Below are positions 30,925 through 39,683 of a DNA stretch of 55,928 nt, one piece after another. Positions within the stretch are counted from its first letter, which is position 1. Each line of letters begins with the position of its first letter. Source of the stretch: Streptomyces shenzhenensis (lineage in GTDB: Bacteria > Actinomycetota > Actinomycetes > Streptomycetales > Streptomycetaceae). Below the pieces are notes generated by a model. That model did not search any database. It worked only from the letters and a program-made list of their open reading frames with translations, and was not told the origin of the DNA. The position numbers and the translations under genes were made by a program. The stretch covers positions 1 to 55,928 of the forward strand of contig NZ_JAJONF010000057.1 in the NCBI RefSeq assembly GCF_021462265.1, written 5' to 3'.

Positions 30925-30938
30925 TACCCCCGGGGGTA
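30925..30938. promoter_or_regulatory. CsoR/CstR-like operator, rhodanese promoter, proximal
   Basis: TACCCCCGGGGGTA is a perfect 14-base palindrome ending about 17 bases upstream of the rhodanese start codon, next to its ribosome-binding site. It matches the form of the site at 29204-29217. Confidence 0.65.
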
Positions 30939-30976
30939 TCTCTCCGGCGAGGGTATGGCCGTCGGCGGAGGGGCGT

Positions 30977-30998
30977 CAAATACCCCTAGGGGTATTTG
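30977..30998. promoter_or_regulatory. CsoR/CstR-like operator, rhodanese promoter, distal
   Basis: A perfect 22-base palindrome centred on the ATACCCC-TAGGGG core with A/T flanks; AAATACCCCTAGGGGTATTT is its inner part (30978-30997). It closely matches the CsoR/CstR consensus ATACC-N4-GGTAT. It is about 40 bases upstream of the proximal copy, so two repressor tetramers could cover the promoter. Confidence 0.7.
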
Positions 30999-31177
30999 CC
31001 CGTGAGGCAAACCGCGGCTACCCGATGGCGTTCGCGTGTCCCGGCGGCGTCCGCGCACCCCGATGGCGTTCGTGTTCCTCGATGTCGGTGCGAGGTGCGC
31101 CCCGCGCCGGATCGCGCCGGATCGCCCTCCCGCCACTCAGTAGAGCAACTGTTCGACCGGGGGAGGTGGTGCGTCGG

Positions 31178-31645
31178 TCAGGCCTGGGGATGCGCCGAGG
31201 GGCCCGGGCGGGTGCGGGCCTGTGGTGGCGTCAGCGGTCCGTGGTCCTGCCCGCAGACGATCACGGCCCGAACCGGTTCGCCGCAGTCCGCATGGTGAAC
31301 CTCCAGCGGCGGGCCCTCGGGGTCCGCGGTGTACCGGTCGCCCCACTGCTTCAGCGCGATCATCGCGGGCCACAGGTCCCAGCCCTTGCGGGTGAGCCGG
31401 TACTCGCGCCGGGTACGGCTGCCCGGCTCGCGGTAGGCGACGGTCTCCAGGATTCCGGCGGCCACCAGTTTGCGCAGCCGGTCCGCCAGTACGGCCTCGG
31501 AGAGCCCGACGTGCCGCCGGAAGTCGTCGAAGCGCCGGACGCCGTTCATGGCGTCCCGAACCAGCAGCAACGACCACTTCTCGCCGACCAGGTCCAGCGT
31601 CCGCTGAACCGTGCAGTTCTCGGTGCTCGTCTCCAGCCAGCTCAT
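31178..31645 (-). CDS. HxlR-family winged-helix regulator
   Basis: A 155-residue regulator with the HxlR pattern: CTVQRTLDLVGEKWSLLLVRDAMNGVRRFDDFRRHVGLSEAVLADRLRKLVAAGIL and YRLTRKGWDLWPAMIALKQWGDRY. Cys11 in ENCTVQRTLDLVG is the common N-terminal sensing cysteine. The C-terminal tail is Pro-rich. It is divergent from a hotdog thioesterase, which it probably regulates through dyads in the 62-base interval. The ligand is unknown, though many HxlR members sense aldehydes or quinones. Confidence 0.85.
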   Translation of the reverse strand: MSWLETSTENCTVQRTLDLVGEKWSLLLVRDAMNGVRRFDDFRRHVGLSEAVLADRLRKLVAAGILETVAYREPGSRTRREYRLTRKGWDLWPAMIALKQWGDRYTADPEGPPLEVHHADCGEPVRAVIVCGQDHGPLTPPQARTRPGPSAHPQA

Positions 31646-31659
31646 GCGCCCATTCTAGG

Positions 31660-31716
31660 CTGGCTTCGACGTTGACAGCCAGAGCTCCGGCCATCTAGCT
31701 TCGGCATATGAAGCCA
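31660..31716. promoter_or_regulatory. dyads in the HxlR/thioesterase intergenic region
   Basis: CTGGCT...AGCCAG (31660-31682, 11-base spacer) and GCTTC...GAAGC (31700-31716) lie between the two divergent starts. The second overlaps the nominal thioesterase start codon. Either could be the HxlR operator. Confidence 0.45.
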
Positions 31717-32229
31717 GAACAGTGGGGGCCGGACATGAGCAGGTCACGGACGTTCGACTGGGAAGACCCCGCGGTCTCCGCCGCCGCCGTTCCCCACCAC
31801 AGCGGTCTCGACTTCCTCCGCGAGATCATGGCCGGGCGGCTGCCCGCCCCGCCGATCGCCGCCACCCTGGGCTTCACCCTCGAGGAGGCCGAACACGGCC
31901 GGGCGGTCTTCGTACTGGTACCGGGCGAGGAGCACTACAACCCGATCGGCAGCGTCCACGGCGGCGTCTACGCGACGCTCCTGGACTCGGCGGCCGGCTG
32001 CGCGGTGCAGTCCGTGCTTCCACAGGGCACGGGTTACACCTCGCTCGACCTGACCCTGAAGTTCCTGCGCCCGGTCACCGTCGACACCGGGAAGGTCCGC
32101 GCCATCGGCACCGTCCTCAACGCCGGGCGCCGCACCGCCCTCGCGCAGGCGGAGCTCCGTGACTCCGAGGACCGGCTGCTGGCCCACGCCACCAGCAGCT
32201 GCATGCTCTTCCCGGTCCAGCCGCGCTGA
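31708..32229 (+). CDS. PaaI-like hotdog-fold thioesterase
   Basis: A 173-residue acyl-CoA thioesterase: FTLEEAEHGRAVFVLVPGEEHYNPIGSVHGGVYATLLDSAAGCAV, where NPIGSVHGG carries the active-site region of the PaaI family, and YTSLDLTLKFLRPVTVDTG. The earliest ATG (31708) has no ribosome-binding site. An ATG at 31735 is preceded by a GGGGG tract and may be the true start. It is divergent from HxlR, which suggests induced hydrolysis of aryl- or acyl-CoA intermediates. The substrate cannot be read. Confidence 0.82.
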   Translation: MKPEQWGPDMSRSRTFDWEDPAVSAAAVPHHSGLDFLREIMAGRLPAPPIAATLGFTLEEAEHGRAVFVLVPGEEHYNPIGSVHGGVYATLLDSAAGCAVQSVLPQGTGYTSLDLTLKFLRPVTVDTGKVRAIGTVLNAGRRTALAQAELRDSEDRLLAHATSSCMLFPVQPR

Positions 32230-32630
32230 CCGCCACGCGCCGCGCGCCGACGGCGAAGACCGGACCCGGGTGAGTCTGCCGCCGACCGACCTGTCGTCGC
32301 GAAGGTGGAGCGTTCTCACCGGAGTCTGATCGGTCGCTGTGCCGCGGCCGCGGCCGCGGTGGGCGGTGCGCGGGATGGAGTCCATCTGCACCACCTCGCC
32401 CGGCGCGAATGGCGGCTGACGCGGCGAGGCCCGCCGGAAACCGTTCCGACGGGGACCTCCGCTCGGAGCCGTGAGACGCCGAAGCCGCGCTGCGTCGGAG
32501 CCGCGCCGCGCCGGAGCGCTGCGGCGCACGGCTCCGGCGTGACATCGGTCGCGCTCGCACGAGCGGTTCCCGGGAGCGGTGCGGGAACACCTGTCCGAGT
32601 CCCCGACCCGCCGCGGGAAGGCACTCCCCG
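32230..32630. other. gene-free interval with a long inverted repeat
   Basis: No coding sequence is supported in these 400 bases. It contains perfect 10-base arms CGGAGCCGTG (32464-32473) and CACGGCTCCG (32527-32536) with 53 bases between, themselves GC-rich and able to fold. A CGCGGCCGCGG run lies near 32345. The interval could hold a terminator for the thioesterase, which stops at 32229. Confidence 0.35.
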
Positions 32631-33137
32631 GTGCGACATACTCTCCTGGTGAGTTCACGCACTTCCCCGACCAGCCGGCCGATCACGATACGGAGGGCGG
32701 TCGCGCGGGATGCCAAACGGCTCACGCGGCTCGTGCGCGGCTCAGGCGCCTACCGGGGCGAGTACGCATCCGCAGTGGCCGGCTACCGGGTCGGTCCTGA
32801 TTACATCGAAGCCCACCGCACCTTCGTAGCCGTCGGCGCAGACGATCACGAAGGCCAGGTCATCGGGTTCTACTCGCTCGTCCTCGCTCCACCGGAGCTC
32901 GACCTGCTGTTCGTCGCCGACGAAGCTCAGGGGCGCGGTATCGGACGGCTGCTCGTCGCGCACATGCGGTCCGAGGCCCGCGCCGCCGGGCTCGACCGCG
33001 TCGACGTCGTGTCGCATCTTCCCGCCGAGGACTTCTACCACCGCGTCGGCGCGGTGCGGACCGGGACCGCGCTCGCGAACCCGCCCGCCGTGCCGTGGGA
33101 CCGACCCAGATTCGAGTTTCGCATTCCTTCGGAGTGA
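32631..33137 (+). CDS. GNAT-family N-acetyltransferase
   Basis: A 168-residue acetyltransferase: ITIRRAVARDAKRLTRLV, then FYSLVLAPPELDLLFVADEAQGRGIGRLLVAHM, where QGRGIGRLL is the acetyl-CoA pyrophosphate loop. The C-terminal FYHRVGAVRTG is the usual motif B region. It is soluble and the acceptor is unknown. GTG at 32631 is the earliest start. GTG at 32649 lies six bases after a CATACT -10-like box and could start a leaderless mRNA. It is convergent with the metallophosphoesterase. Confidence 0.82.
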   Translation: MRHTLLVSSRTSPTSRPITIRRAVARDAKRLTRLVRGSGAYRGEYASAVAGYRVGPDYIEAHRTFVAVGADDHEGQVIGFYSLVLAPPELDLLFVADEAQGRGIGRLLVAHMRSEARAAGLDRVDVVSHLPAEDFYHRVGAVRTGTALANPPAVPWDRPRFEFRIPSE

Positions 33138-33400
33138 CGCGTTGTGCCGGTTCGCAGGGCACCGGCTTCGCCTGCACGACGGCCCGCCCGCAGGAGCCGC
33201 GCGCTCCATGTGCGCCGTCGCCTTCGCACCGGCCGGGGAACCGCCCGCGCCGGCGGCCTCTCCCGGCGGCTCCCTCGCCTCCGGCACGCCCAGGGGCATC
33301 GACATCACCTACACCTCGGCTCGCTCTCGACCCGACCGAGGTCGGCGTCCCGAATACCTGGTGGAAGCATCTCCAGGCGGAACCGCCGGCCCGCCCAGCG

Positions 33401-34618
33401 CTACGGCGTGGGGGGCCGCTGCGGGGAGCGGAGCACGAGCAGGGTGATCTCGCTCGGGGCGAAGACGCGGAAGGGCGGGCCCCAGAAGCCGGTGCCACGG
33501 CTGGTGTAGAGGAGGGTGCGGGTGCCGTGGCGGCTGAGGCCGGCGAGGGCGGGCTGGTCGATGCGGACCAGGTGGTGGAAGGGCCATATCTGGCCGCCGT
33601 GGGTGTGGCCGGAGAGCTGGAGGTCGACGCCGCCGGCTGCCGCCCGGTCGACGAACTTGGGCTGGTGGGCCAGGAGCAGGACGGGGTGGTCGGGGTCGGC
33701 GCCGTGCAGGGCCCCGGCGAGGTGGGCGCCGTGGCCGGCGAGGCCGGAGTACTCGGCCGTGACGTCGTCCACGCCGGCGACCACGAGGGTGTCGCCACCG
33801 CGTTCGAGCAGCAGATGGCGGTTGCGCAGCGGCTCCCAGCCCAGCTCGTCCATCAGGTCGACCCAGCCCTGGGCCTCGCTGTAGTACTCGTGGTTGCCGG
33901 TGACGTAGACCCGGGCGTGGGTGGCCTGCACGGTGCCGAGCGGGGCGGCCTGGGCGCGGCGGCGTTCGGCCGTGCCGTCCGCGATGTCTCCGGTGTGGCA
34001 GACCACGTCGGCCTTCAGCGTGTTGACCGTCTCGCAGACCCGCGCCGACCAACGGGCACGGTCCAGCGGGCCGTAGTGGGTGTCGGTGATGAGGACGACG
34101 CGCGTGCCGTCCAACCCGGCCCCCAGGCGCGGAAGTCGCACCTCCAGGCGGCGTACCCGTGGTACCCGGCGGGCCTCGGCGTACCCCCAGGTGAGCAGCA
34201 CGGCGGCCGCGCCGAGGACCGCCCAGGTGACGATCCGGGCCCGGTCCTGGCCGGCGCCGGCCACGGTCAGGGCGAGCCGCAGCGGGACACCGAGCACGAC
34301 GGACCAGGTGAACAGGATCCAGACGGCGCCCAGCAGGGTGTCTCCGACGATCGCCGCCCAGTCCTGCTGGCGTCGGCCGTGGCCGCGCGCCATCGCGAGC
34401 GGCATCCCGATCAGACCGAGGGTGAACAGGGCGGTGCCGGCGAGCGTGACAGGGAGCGGCCAGCGCTGGCCGGTGTACAGCAGCAGCCAGCAGGGCACGG
34501 TCCACAGCAGGACGGGGGCGATCAGCGGGAGGTAACGCAGCAGGCGGCGCAGCCGGCTCCGCTCAGTCGCGCGCGCCGCAGCACTGTCGGCGGATCGGGT
34601 TTCGCTGGTGTCGGTCAC
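33401..34618 (-). CDS. membrane-anchored metallophosphoesterase
   Basis: A 405-residue protein with four predicted membrane helices in the first 150 residues (PLIAPVLLWTVPCWLLLYTG, TLAGTALFTLGLIGMPLAM, TLLGAVWILFTWSVVLGVPL, AVLGAAAVLLTWGY). A calcineurin-like catalytic domain follows, with the metal-binding motifs VLITDTHYGPL, CHTGDIADG, VTGNHEYYSEAQ, LLLAHQPK and LQLSGHTHGGQIWPF. It resembles the YkuE/LpxH-like phosphoesterase group. Substrate candidates are phospholipids or nucleotides. The 320 bases upstream (34619-34941) show no gene. Confidence 0.87.
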   Translation of the reverse strand: MTDTSETRSADSAAARATERSRLRRLLRYLPLIAPVLLWTVPCWLLLYTGQRWPLPVTLAGTALFTLGLIGMPLAMARGHGRRQQDWAAIVGDTLLGAVWILFTWSVVLGVPLRLALTVAGAGQDRARIVTWAVLGAAAVLLTWGYAEARRVPRVRRLEVRLPRLGAGLDGTRVVLITDTHYGPLDRARWSARVCETVNTLKADVVCHTGDIADGTAERRRAQAAPLGTVQATHARVYVTGNHEYYSEAQGWVDLMDELGWEPLRNRHLLLERGGDTLVVAGVDDVTAEYSGLAGHGAHLAGALHGADPDHPVLLLAHQPKFVDRAAAGGVDLQLSGHTHGGQIWPFHHLVRIDQPALAGLSRHGTRTLLYTSRGTGFWGPPFRVFAPSEITLLVLRSPQRPPTP

Positions 34619-34941
34619 GCTTTCCCCTCCTAGGGCAACCGGGCTGCCGTCGCGCGCACTGTATCCGGCCGTCCCGGGCCGGGCGGACGGACCGGGGGCT
34701 CATGGCGGGCAGCCCCCTGCGCGAGGTGGTCCCCCAGGGGCACATGGAGACGGCGACCGGGTCGTCCGTCCTGCGCACCGGCCGCCGGCCGCACCCCCAG
34801 TCCGGAGGCGGCCCAAGGCGGCGATGTCCCTGGACGTGCTCCGCGCCTCCTGACCGCGCCCGCAAGCCGACGTGCCGCCCGCCGGCGCGTGCGGCCCTTC
34901 TAGGGTGGGGGAGAGATCGTCGCCGCTACCAAGGAGTGCAC

Positions 34942-35955
34942 GTGGAGATCGTTGCGTACGGAGTTCTCGTGGACGAGCAGCCGCTGCTGCACGCAGCGTT
35001 CGACACCGCGATCGACGACCGTCACGAACTGCGCTGTCTGGGGCTGTTCCTGAACCGGGACACCGCCCCGACGGCGGCCGGCCACGAGGTGGTGCTCAGC
35101 AGTGTCAACGACACGCTGGACGCCGAGGTGCTGCGCGCGCTGGCCGAGGGCGGCACCCGGATGATCGCCCAGCGGGCCACCGGCTACAACAACATCGACC
35201 TGACCGCGGCCAAGGAACTGGGGCTGACGGTGGCCCGGGTGTCGTACTACTCGCCCTACTCGGTGGCCGAGTTCGCCTGGACGCTGGCTCTCGCCGTCAA
35301 CCGCCGTATCGTCAGGTCCGCGCACCGCACCCGGGAGTTCGACTTCCGGCTCGACGGGCTGATGGGCCGCGACCTGCGCGGCCGGACCGCCGGGGTGGTG
35401 GGCACCGGCAAGATCGGAGCCGCGTTCGCGGCCATCGCGCGCGGCTTCGGAATGCGGTTGCTCGGCTGGGACATCGCCGAGAACCCCGACTGCGTCGCCC
35501 TGGGCATGGAGTACGTCGAGCGGGAGCAGCTGCTCGCCGAGGCGGACCTGGTCAGTCTGCACGTGCCGTTGCTGCCCGCCACCCACCACCTGCTCGACGC
35601 CAGGACACTGGGGCTGATGAAGGACGACGCGATCCTGATCAACTCCAGCCGCGGCGGCCTGATCGACACCGGCGCCCTGCTGGAAACCCTGCGCGCCGGC
35701 CGGCTCAGCGGGGTCGGCCTGGACGTGTACGAGGAGGAGGCGGGGGTGTTCTTCCTCGACAAGTCGCTTGAGGTGATGACCGACGAACGCCTCGCACGGC
35801 TGATGACCTTCAGCAACGTCCTGGTCACCTCGCACCAGGCGTACTTCACCCGGGACGCCGTCAGCCAGATCGCCGAGACCACCGTCGCCAACGTCGCGGA
35901 CTACCTCGCCGGCCGCACCGGCGACAACACCCTCGTCCCTCCGCCCGCCCCCTGA
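34942..35955 (+). CDS. ldhA: D-lactate dehydrogenase / 2-hydroxyacid dehydrogenase
   Basis: A 337-residue NAD-dependent enzyme of the D-LDH type. Motifs: QRATGYNNIDLTAAKELG, YSPYSVAEFAWTLAL, the Rossmann loop GVVGTGKIGAAFA, LINSSRGGLIDTGALLE with the active-site Arg region, and SHQAYFTRDAVSQIAETT with the catalytic His. DVYEEEAGVFFLDKS is typical of fermentative D-LDH. The GTG start follows AAGGAG by five bases. It reduces pyruvate to D-lactate, probably under oxygen limitation, and is a single gene. Confidence 0.9.
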   Translation: MEIVAYGVLVDEQPLLHAAFDTAIDDRHELRCLGLFLNRDTAPTAAGHEVVLSSVNDTLDAEVLRALAEGGTRMIAQRATGYNNIDLTAAKELGLTVARVSYYSPYSVAEFAWTLALAVNRRIVRSAHRTREFDFRLDGLMGRDLRGRTAGVVGTGKIGAAFAAIARGFGMRLLGWDIAENPDCVALGMEYVEREQLLAEADLVSLHVPLLPATHHLLDARTLGLMKDDAILINSSRGGLIDTGALLETLRAGRLSGVGLDVYEEEAGVFFLDKSLEVMTDERLARLMTFSNVLVTSHQAYFTRDAVSQIAETTVANVADYLAGRTGDNTLVPPPAP

Positions 35956-36198
35956 GTTCCCGCAGAGCGGCCTCTGGGCCGGCCGCGCCGTCCGGCCCGC
36001 CGGACGAGCAGACCCGCCGTGTCGGATGCCGGGCCTCCGCTTCTTGCGCACTCACACAGGACCCGAGCGTGACCCTGCCCCGGACGGGGAGCGCCGTCCC
36101 CCGGTCCGCCGGCTGGCGGATCATGGCGAGAGCGCGCCCGTGCTTCCGGCTTAGATTGGCGGGACCTGCGGGGACCGGAAAGGACTGGCGTAAAGCCC

Positions 36199-37443
36199 GT
36201 GACATCGGAGATCGACTACAAGGCGCTGTTCACGGCCACGCCCAGCCCGTACCTGGTGCTCGGCCCCGATCTGGTGGTCGTCGACGTCAACGAGGCGTAC
36301 CTGCGCGTGACCGGCCGGAGTCGGCAGGACCTGGTCGGGCACTACCTCTTCGAGGTCTTCCCGGACAATCCGGCGGACCCGAGCGCGGACGGGGTGCGCA
36401 ACCTGGAGGCCTCGCTCCACCGGGCACTGCGCTCGAAAGACCCCGACAGGATGGCGGTGCAGAAGTACGACATCTCCGTCCCCGGCAGGCCCGGTGTCTT
36501 CGAGGAGCGGTGGTGGTCGCCGGTCAACACCCCCGTGCTGGGCCCGGACGGACAGGTCGCGTGGATCATCCACCGGGTGGAGGACGTGACCGAGTTCGTG
36601 CTGACCCACACCGGCCGCCCGTCCGGCGGCGGGCGCGAGGCGCTCGGCGGGCGGAAGGCGATGGAGGCCGAGCTGTACGCGCGGGCGCGGGAACTGCTGC
36701 GGCTGAACGAAGAACTGCGCCAGGCCCACGCCCGCGAGCGCCAGGTCGCCGTCACCCTGCAGGAGGCCATGCTCCACTCCCCGGATCTGACCCGGCATCC
36801 CGATATCGCGGTGCGCTACCTGCCCGCTGCCGGGTCCTTGAACGTCTGCGGTGACTGGTACGACGTGGTCGACCTGCCCGGTGACGGTTTCGCCGTCGCG
36901 GTCGGCGACGTTGTCGGGCACGGCCTGGAAGCCGCGGCCGTCATGGGCATGCTCCGCAGCGCGCTGTCCGCCGTGGTCCGGGCACTGCGCGAGCCGGCCA
37001 GGTCACTGGAGGTCCTCGGCCTGTACTCCCGTTCCGTCGACGGAGCGCTGGCCACCACCGCCCTGCAGGCGGTCATCGACTCCCGCGACCGGCGGATCAC
37101 GTACAGCAGCGCCGGTCACCCACCGCCCGTCCTGCTGCACCCCGACGGCACCTGCGACCTGCTGGACCAGGCCACCGATCCGCCGCTGGGCGCGCGCCCC
37201 CAGCACGCCGCGCGGCTCCAGGCCAGCCTGTCCTACCGCACCGGTGACACCCTCGTTCTGTATACCGACGGGCTCATCGAACGCCGCGGCGAGGACATCG
37301 ACGCCGGCCTGCACCGGCTGACGGACACCCTGGCCGGCTATGGCCGGTACGGCACTGAGCGCCTTGCCGACGCCCTGCTGGCCCGCCTCGGCGTGGTCAG
37401 CGGCGCCCGCGACGACATCGCCCTGATCATCGTGCGCCTGTGA
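36199..37443 (+). CDS. PAS-PP2C (SpoIIE/RsbU-type) serine phosphatase
   Basis: A 414-residue regulator. An N-terminal PAS domain (about 8-130, FTATPSPYLVLGPDLVVVDVNEAYLRVTGRS) is followed by a helical linker with heptads (about 145-190, LYARARELLRLNEELRQAHARERQ), then a SpoIIE-type PP2C phosphatase domain (VCGDWYDVVDLPG, VGDVVGHGLEAAAVMGMLR, YSSAGHPPPVLL, LVLYTDGLIERR, ARDDIALIIVRL). The metal-binding Asp residues of VGDVVGHG and DDIALI are present. Such phosphatases act on anti-sigma antagonists; a STAS protein lies 1.1 kb away. Confidence 0.9.
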   Translation: MTSEIDYKALFTATPSPYLVLGPDLVVVDVNEAYLRVTGRSRQDLVGHYLFEVFPDNPADPSADGVRNLEASLHRALRSKDPDRMAVQKYDISVPGRPGVFEERWWSPVNTPVLGPDGQVAWIIHRVEDVTEFVLTHTGRPSGGGREALGGRKAMEAELYARARELLRLNEELRQAHARERQVAVTLQEAMLHSPDLTRHPDIAVRYLPAAGSLNVCGDWYDVVDLPGDGFAVAVGDVVGHGLEAAAVMGMLRSALSAVVRALREPARSLEVLGLYSRSVDGALATTALQAVIDSRDRRITYSSAGHPPPVLLHPDGTCDLLDQATDPPLGARPQHAARLQASLSYRTGDTLVLYTDGLIERRGEDIDAGLHRLTDTLAGYGRYGTERLADALLARLGVVSGARDDIALIIVRL

Positions 37444-37641
37444 CCCCGGCGGCAGACCGCCGCTCGTCCGGCCGGCACACTTCGCCGGCGGGAGCCCGCT
37501 CGTCCGACCGACCGGGGCAGGAAAGAAACGGAAACTCATCCCCCAGGAAGCGCGCGGTCGCCGAGGACGCGCGTCTGTGCGAGCTCCGCCGTGCCACGGC
37601 CCACGCCGAAGACCGAACCCGCCCGCGGCTTCGGTGACGTG

Positions 37642-37665
37642 ACCGCCGCCGCGCATCGCGGCGGT
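37642..37665. terminator. terminator hairpin between convergent genes
   Basis: An eight-base-pair stem ACCGCCGC / GCGGCGGT with an eight-base loop lies between the PP2C and DUF1003 stop codons. It has no T-run. The remainder of 37444-37691 shows no gene. Confidence 0.5.
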
Positions 37666-37691
37666 GCGGCCGGCCGAGGACGCGCAGGGTC

Positions 37692-38099
37692 CTACTGCGC
37701 GGTGCCATCCTCGATCAGGCGGCGATGGAGCTCCTGGGTCATGGCATGGATCGCGCGCGTCAGTTCGGTGTTGGTCTTGAGCTCCAGCTCCTCCTCCACG
37801 AAGTCATGATCGGCTTTCAACTGCTGGAAGGCCGCCTGCCGGTTCTGGCCGATCATGACGAACGTGGACAGGAAGATCGCCTCCAGCGACACCACCAGCG
37901 TCAGCGACGGCCACGGACTGGCCTCGAAGAACAGCATCCACACCGCGAAGACGACCGCATGCACGTAGACGAACGGCATCGAGCCCGCGAACCGGGTGAT
38001 GGCGTCGGCCGTGCGCAGCTGGACGTCCTCCGTACGGTGCTTGCGATGCGCCACCACCGCCGGGTGATGCCGGTCCATACTGTGCTGCTGCACGGCCAT
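37692..38099 (-). CDS. DUF1003 small membrane protein
   Basis: A 135-residue protein with the DUF1003 pattern: TADAITRFAGSMPFVYVHAVVFAVWMLFFEASPWPSLTLVVSLEAIFLSTFVMIGQNRQ. It has two membrane helices joined by a short loop, then a C-terminal heptad-like helix (DHDFVEEELELKTNTELTRAIHAMTQEL). The family is widespread, its role is unknown, and it is often stress-linked. Single gene, convergent with PP2C. The 420 bases upstream (38100-38518) hold its promoter and no supported gene. Confidence 0.85.
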   Translation of the reverse strand: MAVQQHSMDRHHPAVVAHRKHRTEDVQLRTADAITRFAGSMPFVYVHAVVFAVWMLFFEASPWPSLTLVVSLEAIFLSTFVMIGQNRQAAFQQLKADHDFVEEELELKTNTELTRAIHAMTQELHRRLIEDGTAQ

Positions 38100-38518
38100 T
38101 CTCAGCGCCTCTCACATAGCGGTGCCGGTATTCCCGCGGCCCTGCCGAGGGCAGGAGCGGAGAACCGGCGATTCCCCGCAGCCTAGAGAGGCGACTGGCC
38201 GCGCTCGCAGTGGCCCTCCCTCCTCGGCCCACTCACCGACGAGCGCCTGCCACCACTGCCCGCCAGGGCCTCAGGCACAGACGACGGCGCCCCAGGCCCT
38301 TTCCGCGCGGACCTCGACAGCGCGCCACCACCACAGGCATGAACTCCAGGCAGGGGGTAGACGCGAGGACACGCCCCTTCCGGGGGCATCCTCGGGCGCC
38401 GACCGGGGCCCGGCGACCCGCAAGCCGGGCGGGCGGCTCGCGGCATCGGTCACCGGCCGAGAACGGCCTGGCCGGGCGGGCCGCTCGCCAGGCACGACAC
38501 CGAGCTCCGGAGGCGAGC

Positions 38519-38851
38519 ATGGCATTGCCGAGCTACACCATCGATGGTTACCGGATCATCCGGGTGAACGAGGTCGTCGACCTCGCCAATGCCGATGACC
38601 TCGCCACGGAAGCCGCCGCCCTGATCCGGGACTGCGACGAGCGGACGGTGATCGTGGACTTCGACTGCCCGCTGCTGACCACGGACGGCGTCGTGTTCCT
38701 CGAACGCGTCCACGCAGTGGCGGAGCGGTGCGGCCGGACGCTGCGGGTCGCGGCCGGCCACCGCATCAGCCGCAAGGTGCTGCGCATCACCGGCGCCGAT
38801 CACCTGCTCGACGTCCGCCCCGACCTGCCCACCGCGTTGGGCGCTGCCTGA
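38519..38851 (+). CDS. STAS-domain protein
   Basis: A 110-residue stand-alone STAS-like domain: IDGYRIIRVNEVVDLANADDLATEAAALI, TVIVDFDCPLLTTDGVVFLERVH and LRVAAGHRISRKVLRITGADHLLDVRPDLPTAL. The usual phosphorylatable Ser/Thr of DSSG is replaced by T/D residues in LTTDGV, so switching may differ from classic anti-sigma antagonists. ATG with GGAGG five bases upstream. A PP2C phosphatase lies nearby and could be a partner. Partner sigma factors are not in the window. Confidence 0.75.
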   Translation: MALPSYTIDGYRIIRVNEVVDLANADDLATEAAALIRDCDERTVIVDFDCPLLTTDGVVFLERVHAVAERCGRTLRVAAGHRISRKVLRITGADHLLDVRPDLPTALGAA

Positions 38852-38987
38852 TCACGAAAAGGGGCGGGAAGGACCATCCGCTTCTCGCGGATCCTGATTG
38901 CGCGGTGCGCGGTGTCGGCCGCTGCTTCCCCGCCTCTGTGTCCGGTCCTTTCCGCCGGTCCTCATACAACCGCCTCGCGCCGCGGCA

Positions 38988-39683
38988 CTAGGAGGGCCGA
39001 GCGGTCCCCTCTCCTGGTCCGCTCGGCCCTCGGGCGTCGTCGCGGCGGCAGGTCAGGCTGGCGACGACGCCCACCACCCCGTCGACCCGGTACGTCATCT
39101 GGATCGCCACGGGGATGTCGCTGCGGTGCTCCAGGCACCCTTCCAGCGTGACCATGCCGTCCCGGACCGACACCGTCACGGCGTTCGCAGCCGGGCCCAG
39201 GCCGCGGCTCAGCGCGTCGGCGACGACATCCCGGCGGATCTCCTCATCGGTACGCAGGAACACCCGCAGCAGGTCGCGGCGGGTGGTGATACCGATCAGC
39301 CGGTCCTCCTCGTCCACGACCGGGAGACGCCCGACGCTGTGGCGTTCCATCACACGTGCGGCATTCGCGACCTGCTGTTCGGGGTGCACCGTGATCGCGG
39401 GAGTGGACATCAGATCGCCCGCGGTGGTCACACCCGCGCCGGCCGGGTACCCCGCTGCCGGCCTCGGCAGCCGAGGAGCGCGGCTGCCGGCGGACGGGGC
39501 CGCCTGGTGACGGATCAGATCGGTCTCGGAGACCACGCCGACGACCTTGTCGTCGTGGTCGACCACGGGCAGCCCGCTGATCCGGTGCCGGTCCAGCAGC
39601 CGCGCCACCTCTTTGAACGGTGTCTCCGGGCGGGCCCGGACGACCTCACGGGTCATCACTTCACCGACGATGCCGGGCATCAT
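38988..39683 (-). CDS. CBS-CBS-BON domain protein
   Basis: A 231-residue soluble protein: the first CBS domain near residues 8-60 (VMTREVVRARPETPFKEVARLLDRHRISGLPVVD), an Ala/Pro-rich linker, the second CBS near 90-150 (LMSTPAITVHPEQQVANAARVMERHSVGRLPVVD), and a BON-type domain at about 155-215 (VTVSVRDGMVTLEGCLEHRSD). CBS pairs bind adenine nucleotides. The protein probably senses energy state and, via BON, associates with membranes. Actinomycete members are induced in oxygen limitation, but no DosR-type site was identified. Confidence 0.85.
   Translation of the reverse strand: MMPGIVGEVMTREVVRARPETPFKEVARLLDRHRISGLPVVDHDDKVVGVVSETDLIRHQAAPSAGSRAPRLPRPAAGYPAGAGVTTAGDLMSTPAITVHPEQQVANAARVMERHSVGRLPVVDEEDRLIGITTRRDLLRVFLRTDEEIRRDVVADALSRGLGPAANAVTVSVRDGMVTLEGCLEHRSDIPVAIQMTYRVDGVVGVVASLTCRRDDARGPSGPGEGTARPS
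38992..39031 (-). terminator. hairpin inside the 3' end of the CBS-BON gene
   Basis: A perfect 13-base-pair stem GAGGGCCGAGCGG / CCGCTCGGCCCTC with a 14-base loop ends at the stop codon of the minus-strand gene. It also lies 140 bases after the plus-strand STAS gene. It could terminate transcription from both sides while encoding the last residues. Confidence 0.5.

Noticed and set aside
33138..33400. Possible protein remnant (LDPTEVGVPNTWWKHLQAE) between GNAT and the phosphoesterase
   Set aside because: About 20 plausible residues are in frame but have no start, no family match and no continuity. Could be chance.
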